Below are positions 15,735 to 23,021 of a stretch of DNA of 51,530 nt, one piece after another. The stretch spans positions 1-51,530 of the forward strand of contig JAXEDY010000023.1 in the NCBI GenBank assembly GCA_034104345.1. The letters are read 5' to 3'. Under the pieces are notes generated by a model. The model was given only the letters and a program-made list of their open reading frames with translations, made no database searches and was not told the DNA's origin. The translations under genes were made by a program, and so were the position numbers. Position 1 is the stretch's first letter, and each line of letters begins with the position of its first letter. The DNA is from HGM11416 sp034104345. Its GTDB lineage: Bacteria; Bacillota; Clostridia; Christensenellales; Borkfalkiaceae.

Positions 15735-17237
15735 ATGAACGAAAAAGATAAAAACGAACTTTTAAATTCGAGTTTACAAGGCGACGAAAGTGCCATTAAA
15801 ACAAACGTTACCGACGAAAACAAACCCGAAATTTCAGCCGAAAACGCCGAAAAAGGCGAAAATGAAGAAAACGAAGAAAGCGGACTCGACTTTTCGGACG
15901 AACTTGTAAAAATAATAACGCAAGCGAAAAACGTTAAGGTTTTAAATGAAGAACTTTCGGCATACCACGCAAACGACATAGCCGAAGCCTTAACCCGCGT
16001 TTCGCCCGCCGACCGCAAGCGCGTTTATTTTGCTTTGGGCGACCAAGAAACATCCGAAGTATTTTCGTATTTAGACGATCCCGACGAGTTTATCGAAGAA
16101 CTTTCGCCCGCAAAAGCCGCCGACATTATCGAAAACATGGACGCCGACGACGCCGTTGACGTTTTAGACGAACTCGACGAAGACAAAAAGCGCGAAATTA
16201 TCGGGCTTATGGAACAAGAGTCTGCCGACGACGTTAAACTGATTTCAAAATATGAAGACGACGAAATCGGCAGCGAGATGACCATGAACTTTATCGAAAT
16301 AAAAAACGATTTTTCGGTAAAACAGGCAATGAAAGCGCTCGTTGACCAAGCCGCCGAAAACGACAATATTTCGACCGTTTACGTTACCGATAATAACGGC
16401 GTTTATTGCGGCGCCATAGACTTAAGAGACCTGTTCATCGCGCGCGACGTTACCCCGCTTAAAGACATAATAACCACTTCGTACCCCTACCTTTACGCAA
16501 CCGAAAAAATATCCGATTGTTTAGAGCGGATTAAAAGTTATGCCGAAGATTCTTTGCCCGTGTTAGACGCCGATAATCGACTTATAGGCGCACTTACGAG
16601 CGCAAACGTAGTTGACGTCGTATCGGGTGAAATGAGCGAAGATTATGCTAAACTCGCAGGTTTATCGTCGGTTGAAGAAAACGACGAAGGCGTGTTTTCA
16701 AGCCTTGTAAAGCGCCTGCCGTGGATAGTTTTATTACTCGGTTTCAGCCTTATTATTTCGGCTGTTATAGGACTTTTCGAAAAGGTTATAGAAACCCTTC
16801 CTCTTATAGTGTTTTTCCAGTCGCTGGTGCTGGATATGGCGGGAAATTCGGGAACGCAGTCGCTGGGCGTAACGCTGCAGGAACTTGTTGAAGAAAAAAC
16901 GCCCAGGGCGGGCAAAATTATATTCCGCGAAACGCGCGTTGCGTTTTTTGGTAGCGTTATTTTAGGCGTTTGCTCTTTCTTTCTGCTCGGCGGATATATG
17001 ATGCTTTTTAAAGCGCAGGATATTTTAAATGCGGCAAAAATTTCTGCGTGCATAAGCGGCGCGCTGGTAATTGCAATGACGGTTTCGGGCTTTTGCGGCG
17101 CGGCTATCCCGCTGACGTTCAAAAAGTTTAAAAAAGACCCTGCCGTCGCGTCGGGCCCTTTAATTACCACCGTGAACGACCTTGTTTCGGCAGTCGCGTT
17201 TTATTCGATAGCGTGGTTGTTTTTAATAGTATTGTAA
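15735..17237 (+). CDS. mgtE: Magnesium transporter MgtE (copy 2)
   Basis: 500 aa with the same architecture as copy 1 and an N-terminal extension of about 35 acidic residues (EISAENAEKGENEENEESG). The N and CBS domains are very similar to copy 1; one block (14601-14687 against 16128-16214) is identical over 87 nt. The membrane part is clearly diverged (GNSGTQSLGV, ASGPLITTVNDLVSAVAFY). Conserved cytosolic gating with a changed channel suggests either gene conversion of the 5' half or selection on the sensor. RBS GGGGGG at 15720-15725 lies 9 nt before the ATG. A terminator follows at 17319-17359. Confidence 0.95.
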   Translation: MNEKDKNELLNSSLQGDESAIKTNVTDENKPEISAENAEKGENEENEESGLDFSDELVKIITQAKNVKVLNEELSAYHANDIAEALTRVSPADRKRVYFALGDQETSEVFSYLDDPDEFIEELSPAKAADIIENMDADDAVDVLDELDEDKKREIIGLMEQESADDVKLISKYEDDEIGSEMTMNFIEIKNDFSVKQAMKALVDQAAENDNISTVYVTDNNGVYCGAIDLRDLFIARDVTPLKDIITTSYPYLYATEKISDCLERIKSYAEDSLPVLDADNRLIGALTSANVVDVVSGEMSEDYAKLAGLSSVEENDEGVFSSLVKRLPWIVLLLGFSLIISAVIGLFEKVIETLPLIVFFQSLVLDMAGNSGTQSLGVTLQELVEEKTPRAGKIIFRETRVAFFGSVILGVCSFFLLGGYMMLFKAQDILNAAKISACISGALVIAMTVSGFCGAAIPLTFKKFKKDPAVASGPLITTVNDLVSAVAFYSIAWLFLIVL

Positions 17238-17318
17238 AATCGCGGAAATGCGTTATTTACACAAAAAATATTTTCGCATTTTTTCGCATAAAAGTATTTA
17301 AAATAAATAATAACATAT

Positions 17319-17359
17319 AAAAAGCCCGTTCGCTTTTGCTTTGCGAAAAGGCTTTTTTG
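17319..17359 (+). terminator. Terminator of the mgtE pair
   Basis: AAAAGCC (17320-17326) pairs with GGCTTTTTT (17350-17358), with an inner TTCGC/GCGAA stem, followed by a T-run. Confidence 0.7.
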
Positions 17360-17374
17360 TTTTGGTTAAAACCG

Positions 17375-17411
17375 CCGAAAACATCGATAATCGACTTATA
17401 GACACACTTTT
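17375..17411. repeat. Degenerate palindromic element copy E
   Basis: CCGAAAACATCGATAATCGA continuing CTTATAG and ending CACACTTTT. It keeps the CCGAAA start, the CTTATAG centre and the ACTTTT end of copies A and B but has lost hairpin pairing. It shares CGATAATCGACTTATAG with copy D (44.61 kb). Confidence 0.5.
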
Positions 17412-17423
17412 GTGTTTTTACAG

Positions 17424-17492
17424 GTAGGGGCGATTCACGAATCGCCCGTCGTTTTTTACACATATATCGTAGGGGCGATTCACGAATCGCCC
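17424..17492. repeat. Two identical 24-nt palindromic repeats
   Basis: Identical units at 17424-17447 and 17469-17492, each GTAG followed by the palindrome GGGCGATTCACGAATCGCCC (9-bp arms, 2-nt centre), separated by 21 bp. Similar GTAGGGGCGATTC..GAATCGCCC units are common as intergenic repeats in some bacteria (general knowledge). Confidence 0.75.
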
Positions 17493-17580
17493 TTAAAACG
17501 TTAGATTGTTAAACAATCAACGGAACGTTCAAAATAGCCTTTACAATTTTTTTAAAGCGAATCGTTTTTTATTAAACAAC

Positions 17581-17602
17581 GGGACGTCGTATGCGCCGTC
17601 CC
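17581..17602. repeat. GGGACG..CGTCCC hairpin
   Basis: GGGACG at 17581 pairs with CGTCCC at 17597-17602 around a 10-nt loop, followed by TTAAAAAA. It could form an RNA hairpin; no gene depends on it here. Confidence 0.45.
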
Positions 17603-17628
17603 TTAAAAAATTTGTTTTTTTTTAAATA

Positions 17629-17655
17629 TTGCGGGAGACCAACGGTTTCCCCTAC
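17629..17655. repeat. Short intergenic repeat, second copy of the gagacc type
   Basis: TTGCGGGAGACCAACGGTTT then CCCCTAC; the relative is at 3629-3656. The two share TTGCG.GAGACC..CGGT and a C-rich TAC end. Confidence 0.45.
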
Positions 17656-17821
17656 TTTTTTTTACTTCAACATCCTTTTTTTATAATTCGTAAAGAGCGG
17701 CGGATTTTAATTTTTCGCTCCTTTTAAATATCGAAAAAAAACAGTTTACAACTTAACAAACATTTTTTATTGTGTTTTTTTGTTTAAAAGTGCATTTTTT
17801 AATAAAAATTTGCAAAAACTG

Positions 17822-17850
17822 TTGACTTATTTTAACAATAAATGTATAAT
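17822..17850 (+). promoter_or_regulatory. Strong sigma-A promoter of the PFOR gene
   Basis: TTGACT (17822-17827), 17-bp spacer, TATAAT (17845-17850). Transcription should start near 17857, giving an untranslated leader of about 185 nt before the PFOR ATG. Confidence 0.8.
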
Positions 17851-17870
17851 CTTAACGAAAAATATCGCGC

Positions 17871-17895
17871 GCGCGAATTTCCGCGCTGTTTTTTT
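17871..17895 (+). terminator. Possible attenuator in the PFOR leader
   Basis: GCGCG (17871-17875), loop AATTTC, CGCGC (17882-17886), then TG and seven T (17889-17895). It lies only about 15 nt after the predicted transcription start, so it could terminate most transcripts early or stabilise the 5' end. Confidence 0.45.
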
Positions 17896-18041
17896 GCTTT
17901 TTACAGTCCTTTTCACTTTCGGATTGGGATATCCCTTAAACGATAAAAACAAAAATTCGTTTTAAAAGGCAAAACTAAAAACAATACGATTAAGCGCGGG
18001 CGGATAATTTATTTTTTGATATTTTTTTGGAGGCTTAAACA

Positions 18042-21000
18042 ATGAAGAAAATGACAATCGACGGAAATACCGCCGCAAGTCATGTGGCGTATGCCTTTTC
18101 GGAAGTAGCGGCGATTTACCCGATTACTCCGTCGTCGCCCATGGCAGAAGTCGCAGACGAATGGGCAACCGCCGGCAGAGTAAACATGTTCGGTCAGAAG
18201 TTACACCTTGCCGAATTGCAGTCGGAAGCGGGTGCCGCAGGCGCGGTTCACGGATCGCTTTCCGCAGGCGCGCTTACCGTTACCTATACGGCAAGCCAAG
18301 GCTTGCTTTTGATGATCCCCAACATGTATAAAATAGCGGGCGAACTTCTGCCCACCGTTTTCCATGTCAGCGCGCGTGCCGTTGCGGGACATGCACTTAA
18401 CATTTTCGGCGATCATTCCGACGTTATGGCTTGCCGCCAGACCGGTTTTGCTATGCTCGCTTCGGCTTCGGTTCAGGAAGTTATGGATTTGGCGCTCGTT
18501 TCTCACTTATCCACTTTAAAATCGAAAGTTCCGTTCCTGCACTTCTTCGACGGTTTCAGAACCAGCCACGAAGTTTCTAAGATAGACGCTATCGAATACG
18601 ACGAAATGAAAAAACTCGTCGATATGAAAGATATCGAAGATTTTAAATCCCGCGCTTTAAACCCCGAACACCCCGTTCAGAAAGGCACCGCCCAGAACGC
18701 GGATATTTATTTCCAGAACAAAGAAGCGGCTAATAAATATTACGACGCCGTTCCCGAAATCGTTCAGAAGATGATGAACAAGGTTTCGAAACTTACCGGA
18801 AGAAGCTACCATTTGTTCGATTACGTAGGCGCGCCCGACGCGGACAAAATCATTATCATAATGGGCAGCGGCGCCGATTGCGTTGAAGAAACCATTAACA
18901 AACTCAACGCGCAAGGTCATAAATACGGCGTTTTAAAAGTTCGCCTTTACAGACCTTTCTATGCCAAAGCGTTTATAAAGGCTATCCCCAAAACGGTTAA
19001 GAAAATCGCCGTTTTAGACAGAACCAAAGAAGCAGGCTCGCTCGGCGAACCCCTTTATCTCGACGTTTGCACCGCTCTTGCCGAAGCCAAAAAGCGCATA
19101 ACCGTAGTGGGCGGCAGATACGGTCTCGGTTCGAAAGAATTCAACCCGTCGATGGTTCTTTCCGTTTATAAAAACCTCGAACTCGACAAACCCAAGAATC
19201 ACTTCACCGTTGGTATCTACGACGATATTACCAACACTTCGCTCGACTTTTCCGAAAAATTCGACGCCGCACCCGCAGGCACCGTTTCGTGCAAATTCTA
19301 CGGGCTTGGTTCTGACGGAACGGTCGGCGCAAACAAGAACTCGATCAAGATCATCGGCGATCACACCGATAAATACGTTCAGGGTTATTTCTTCTACGAT
19401 TCGAAAAAATCGGGCGGCATAACCGTTTCGCACCTGCGTTTCGGCGACGTTCCCATTCAGTCGTCTTACTTAATCGACGCGGCAGATTTCATCGCTTGCC
19501 ACAATCCTTCATACGTTACCCGTTACGACATGGTTTCGGATCTGAAAGATGGCGGCAAGTTCCTGCTTAACTGCGCGTGGAGCGACGAAGAATTAAACAA
19601 ACACCTTCCCGCAAAAATGAAAAACATGCTCGCAAAAAAGCATGCCGAACTTTACGTTATCGACGCGCTTTCTGTTGCGGTTAAAGCGGGCAGCCCCAAA
19701 TCGCAGAACATGGTATTGCAGGCGGCATTCTTCAAAATTTCCGATATCATACCCTACGATCAAGCCGAAGTTTATATGAAAGAAAAGGTTAAAGTAACCT
19801 ACGGCAAAAAAGGCGACGCCGTCGTAAAAGCAAACTGCGACGCTATAGACGCGGCTGTTGCAAGTTTAAGAAAAGTTGCCGTTCCCGCCGCGTGGGCTAC
19901 CTGCACCGACGGCGCTCCCGCTTTAAAGGTTGCCGATAACGACTACTTTAAAAATACTCTTCACCCCATTTTATCGCTCGAAGGAGACAAACTTCCCGCT
20001 TCGGTATTCAACCCCGACGGCGTTGTTCCCACCGGTACGACCAAGTTCGAAAAACGCGGCGTTGCGGTTAAACTTCCCGTTTGGGACGCCGAAAAATGTA
20101 TTCAGTGCAACCACTGCGCGTTCGTTTGCCCTCACGCTTGTCTGCGCCCCGCTCTTAACTCCGCGGGAGCGGAAAAACCCGCTTCTTACACCACAAAAGC
20201 CGCTATGGGCTTAAAAGGTTACGAATTCAGAATGCAGGTTTCGCCGCTCGACTGTATGGGCTGCGGAGTTTGCGCCAACGTTTGCCCCGCCAAAGAAAAG
20301 GCCATCGAAATGAAACCCTTCGAAGCGGTTTGCTCTACCGAAGAAGTCAACTATAACTACAGCGAAAAACTTCCCGAAGTCGATTGCTCGGCGTTCAAAA
20401 AAACCACCGTTAAGGGCAGCCAGTTTAGTAAACCCTTATTCGAATTCTCGGGTGCGTGCGCGGGCTGCGGCGAAACTCCTTACATCAAAGTTATCACCCA
20501 ACTTTTCGGCGACAGAATGCTTATAAGTAACGCTACCGGCTGCTCGTCGATTTACGGCGGTTCGGCTCCCACCTGCCCCTACACCACCAACGCCGAAGGC
20601 AAAGGTCCCGCTTGGGCTAACTCGCTGTTCGAAGACAACGCCGAACACGGTTACGGATTTTACCTCGCTTATGCCGCTCGCCGCGAAAAACTCGCTTCTT
20701 CTATCGAAAAAGCGCTTGAACTCGGCGCTAAGGGCAAAATCAAAAAAGCGTTTGCCGAATGGCTCGAAAACAGATCCGACGCGCAAATCACCAAAGATAC
20801 CGCCAAAGTTATCGGCGAAGAAATTTCTTCGGCTATCAAAAATTCGCGCGGCGAACTTAAACTCGCTCTTAAAGAAATCGAAGGCGAACAAGACTGCCTT
20901 ATCAAAAAATCAATTTGGATTATAGGCGGCGACGGTTGGGCTTACGATATCGGTTACGGCGGATTAGACCACGTTCTCGCGCAGGACGTAGACGTAAACG

Positions 21001-21545
21001 TTCTCGTTTTAGATACCGAAGTTTACTCGAATACCGGCGGACAGGCTTCTAAATCGACTCCGACCGGCTCGGTTGCAAAATTCGCTGCCGGCGGCAAGAG
21101 AGTTAAAAAGAAAGACCTTGGCATGATGGCTATGAGTTACGGCTACGTTTACGTTGCTCAATGCTCGATGGGCGCAAACAAACAGCAGTTCCTTAACGCA
21201 ATAACCGAAGCCGAAAGTTACAACGGCCCGTCGCTCGTTATCTGCTACGCTCCCTGCATCAACCACGGTATCAACATGACCAACTCGCAAGCCGAAGAAA
21301 AGAAAGCGGTAGACTGCGGTTACTGGCACCTTTACAGATACAATCCCGCCGTTACCGAAGGCAATCCCTTCACTTTAGACAGCAAAGATCCCGTTGAAAG
21401 TTATCAGGACTTCTTAATGGGCGAAACCAGATATACTTCGCTTAAAAAATCACAGCCCGAACTCGCTGCGAAACTCTTTGAAAAAGCCGAAGAAGAAAAC
21501 GCGGCTCGTCTTGCGAAATATAAAAACCTTGCTAAAAAAGACTGA
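18042..21545 (+). CDS. nifJ: Pyruvate:ferredoxin (flavodoxin) oxidoreductase
   Basis: 1167 aa, the usual length of single-chain PFOR. It oxidises pyruvate with CoA to acetyl-CoA and CO2, reducing ferredoxin or flavodoxin, in the cytoplasm of anaerobes. Domain I starts MTIDGNTAASHVAYAFSE with YPITPSSPMAE. Two ferredoxin-type [4Fe-4S] motifs are visible: CIQCNHCAFVCP (about residue 685) and CMGCGVCANVCP (about 739). The C-terminal thiamine domain carries CAGCGETPY (about 806), GDGWAYDIGYGGLDH (about 963) and NTGGQASKSTPTG (about 997). RBS TTGGAGG lies 10 nt before the ATG. It is monocistronic, with a strong promoter at 17822 and a strong terminator at 21594. Codon choice (TTC, GAC, CTC) looks more biased than in its neighbours, fitting high expression. 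Confidence 0.97.
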   Translation: MKKMTIDGNTAASHVAYAFSEVAAIYPITPSSPMAEVADEWATAGRVNMFGQKLHLAELQSEAGAAGAVHGSLSAGALTVTYTASQGLLLMIPNMYKIAGELLPTVFHVSARAVAGHALNIFGDHSDVMACRQTGFAMLASASVQEVMDLALVSHLSTLKSKVPFLHFFDGFRTSHEVSKIDAIEYDEMKKLVDMKDIEDFKSRALNPEHPVQKGTAQNADIYFQNKEAANKYYDAVPEIVQKMMNKVSKLTGRSYHLFDYVGAPDADKIIIIMGSGADCVEETINKLNAQGHKYGVLKVRLYRPFYAKAFIKAIPKTVKKIAVLDRTKEAGSLGEPLYLDVCTALAEAKKRITVVGGRYGLGSKEFNPSMVLSVYKNLELDKPKNHFTVGIYDDITNTSLDFSEKFDAAPAGTVSCKFYGLGSDGTVGANKNSIKIIGDHTDKYVQGYFFYDSKKSGGITVSHLRFGDVPIQSSYLIDAADFIACHNPSYVTRYDMVSDLKDGGKFLLNCAWSDEELNKHLPAKMKNMLAKKHAELYVIDALSVAVKAGSPKSQNMVLQAAFFKISDIIPYDQAEVYMKEKVKVTYGKKGDAVVKANCDAIDAAVASLRKVAVPAAWATCTDGAPALKVADNDYFKNTLHPILSLEGDKLPASVFNPDGVVPTGTTKFEKRGVAVKLPVWDAEKCIQCNHCAFVCPHACLRPALNSAGAEKPASYTTKAAMGLKGYEFRMQVSPLDCMGCGVCANVCPAKEKAIEMKPFEAVCSTEEVNYNYSEKLPEVDCSAFKKTTVKGSQFSKPLFEFSGACAGCGETPYIKVITQLFGDRMLISNATGCSSIYGGSAPTCPYTTNAEGKGPAWANSLFEDNAEHGYGFYLAYAARREKLASSIEKALELGAKGKIKKAFAEWLENRSDAQITKDTAKVIGEEISSAIKNSRGELKLALKEIEGEQDCLIKKSIWIIGGDGWAYDIGYGGLDHVLAQDVDVNVLVLDTEVYSNTGGQASKSTPTGSVAKFAAGGKRVKKKDLGMMAMSYGYVYVAQCSMGANKQQFLNAITEAESYNGPSLVICYAPCINHGINMTNSQAEEKKAVDCGYWHLYRYNPAVTEGNPFTLDSKDPVESYQDFLMGETRYTSLKKSQPELAAKLFEKAEEENAARLAKYKNLAKKD

Positions 21546-21593
21546 TTTAAGCGTTTAAAATAATCTTTTAAAGTTTAATTATCTTTTAAAAGC

Positions 21594-21638
21594 AAAAAAA
21601 GCCCCCTGCGGAATCAAAACTCCGCAGGAGGGCTTTTC
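21594..21638 (+). terminator. Strong terminator after PFOR
   Basis: AAAGCCCCCTGCGGA (from 21598) pairs with TCCGCAGGAGGGCTTTT (21621-21637) around a short A-rich loop. Flanking A- and T-runs mean it can work in both directions. Confidence 0.85.
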
Positions 21639-21720
21639 TACTGAAAGATTTTAATAAAATACATAAAGTTTTTCAGTAGCAGTGAAAGATTTTGATAAAA
21701 TGCGTGAAATCTTTCGGTAG
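21638..21720. repeat. Two tandem diverged hairpin units
   Basis: Unit 1 (21638-21679) begins CTACTGAAAGATTTTAATAA and ends AAAGTTTTTCAGTAG. Unit 2 (21680-21720) begins CAGTGAAAGATTTTGATAAA and ends GAAATCTTTCGGTAG. Each folds on itself (CTACTGAAA..TTTCAGTAG; GTGAAAGAT..ATCTTTC) and the two are about 80% alike. They lie between PFOR and the convergent rsmG. Confidence 0.65.
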
Positions 21721-21803
21721 AAAATTTTCAATAAAAAAAACCGCTCTTTATAAAATTATACTTAAATAATTTATATTAAGCGATTATTTTTTTATTTTTT
21801 CTT

Positions 21804-22541
21804 TTAAAGCGGTTTTTTAATAATTTGTTTATATTCGCGCGGATATTTTTCGGGCGTTTTTTCTTTCTTTTTAATAATTATAACGGCGCGTTCGTTTTTA
21901 TTTTCGTCTTTTTCGCAGACTATATTATTTTCGGCGTTTTCTTTTTCATCGCCGTTTAAAACGTATTTTTTTATATCCGTTATTTCGCAATTTAAAGTTT
22001 TTAAAGCCGTTTTTGCTTCGTTTATTTCGCTTAACGAATAGTTTTTATATAAAACGAGTTTTCCGCCGACTTTTAAAAACGGAACCGTAAATTCCAAAAG
22101 TTCGTTAAGCCGCGCTACGGCTCTGGCGGTTACTATATCGAATTTTTCGCGGTAATTTTCGCTTTTTGCCAAAACTTCGGCGCGCCCCTGTAACACAAAA
22201 AAATTATTAAAATTAAGTTTTTCGCCCGCCGCGCGTAAAAAAGCACACTTTTTACCCGTTGCTTCTATCAAAGTAAAATTTAAACTTTCGTTGTTTATTT
22301 TCTGCGGAATCGACGGAAAGCCCGCACCCGAGCCTACTTCCAAAACGCGGGAGTTATCCACAAAAAATTCGGCGCCTATTAAACTGTCGGCAAAGTGTTT
22401 TAAATACACGCCTTTTTCGCTTTTTATGGCGGTTAAATTATATTTTTCGTTTTCTTCGGTTAAAAACTTATAAAAACAGGCAAATTTTTCAAGTTTTTCG
22501 CCGCTTAATTTAATTCCGTTGTTTAAAAATATATCGTTCAT
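21804..22541 (-). CDS. rsmG: 16S rRNA (guanine527-N7)-methyltransferase RsmG
   Basis: About 245 aa, SAM-dependent methyltransferase (GidB) for G527 of 16S rRNA. The SAM-binding motif VLEVGSGAGFPSIP is followed by FTLIEATGKKCAFLRAA and the family segment FDIVTARAVARLNELLEF; KYNLTAI is the conserved N-terminal motif. I chose ATG 22541 (MNDIFLNNG) because homologues start there and the upstream extension runs into the DnaA-box region. A -10-like TATGATAAT sits directly before it, so the message has almost no leader. A basic low-complexity tail (ENAENNIVCEKDENKNERA) interrupts the C-terminus. It is divergent from dnaN across the presumed origin. Confidence 0.92.
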   Translation of the reverse strand: MNDIFLNNGIKLSGEKLEKFACFYKFLTEENEKYNLTAIKSEKGVYLKHFADSLIGAEFFVDNSRVLEVGSGAGFPSIPQKINNESLNFTLIEATGKKCAFLRAAGEKLNFNNFFVLQGRAEVLAKSENYREKFDIVTARAVARLNELLEFTVPFLKVGGKLVLYKNYSLSEINEAKTALKTLNCEITDIKKYVLNGDEKENAENNIVCEKDENKNERAVIIIKKKEKTPEKYPREYKQIIKKPL

Positions 22542-23021
22542 AATTTTTATATTATCATAAAAAAAACAAATTTTCAAGTTAAAGTTATTCACATTTAAAC
22601 AAAACGTAAACATTTTCTGCACGTTAACGATGTGGATAACTTGTTTACATAACTTTAAAACTTCGAGTAGTTTAAAAAAAATTAGATTAAAAGGTTTTTA
22701 AAAAGCGTCATAAATTTTTATCGCGCTCATTTTTATTTGATTTTTTTATTTAAATAATATATAATCTATATATACATGCTATCGTGCGGCTATTTCGTGC
22801 TTGCGGATATTTTTTCTTATATTTTAAATTTTAAAAAAAGTTATCCACTAAAATGCGTTTATAAACACATTAAAAACATTTTTTAAACAGCGTTATGCAC
22901 ATTAACTTCGCGTTAAAATTCCGCTTAAAAAGCAAGATTTTTAAGATTTACACAATTCAACCGCACCCTACTATAAATTCTACTGTAAAATAAAAAAATA
23001 AATTCATCGGAGCCGCAAAAA
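22542..23021. other. oriC: Probable chromosomal replication origin (oriC)
   Basis: 480-bp AT-rich gap between divergent rsmG and dnaN. DnaA-box-like 9-mers: TTATTCACA 22585-22593, TTATCCACA on the minus strand 22631-22639, TTATCCACT 22841-22849, TTATGCACA 22893-22901, plus TTATCCACA at 22354-22362 inside rsmG. A very AT-rich block around 22731-22775 (TATTTAAATAATATATAATC) could be the unwinding element. dnaN next door supports the assignment; dnaA is not in the window. A cumulative GC-skew minimum here would confirm it. Confidence 0.7.
22948..22977 (+). promoter_or_regulatory. Possible dnaN promoter
   Basis: TTACAC (22948-22953), 18-bp spacer, TATAAA (22972-22977). A leader of about 40 nt follows, with CGGAG as ribosome site before dnaN. 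Confidence 0.45.

Larger units (their letters stand above)
17360..17821. other. Intergenic repeat-rich stretch before the PFOR promoter
   Basis: No convincing gene here. It holds a degenerate palindromic element, two identical 24-nt palindromes, a GGGACG..CGTCCC hairpin and a GAGACC-type repeat, each listed separately. From 17660 to 17821 I see only AT-rich sequence. Confidence 0.6.

Noticed and set aside
17424..17492. CRISPR-like repeat-spacer pair
   Set aside because: Two copies only, short palindromes, no cas genes; fits dispersed intergenic repeats.
17780..17965. 61-aa plus-strand ORF upstream of PFOR
   Set aside because: It spans the PFOR promoter and leader hairpin and has no ribosome site.
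15152..20905. Long minus-strand ORFs opposite mgtE and PFOR
   Set aside because: Shadow frames of strongly conserved plus-strand genes.
21638..21720. CRISPR array
   Set aside because: Only two units with no variable spacer between them, each self-complementary; no cas genes.
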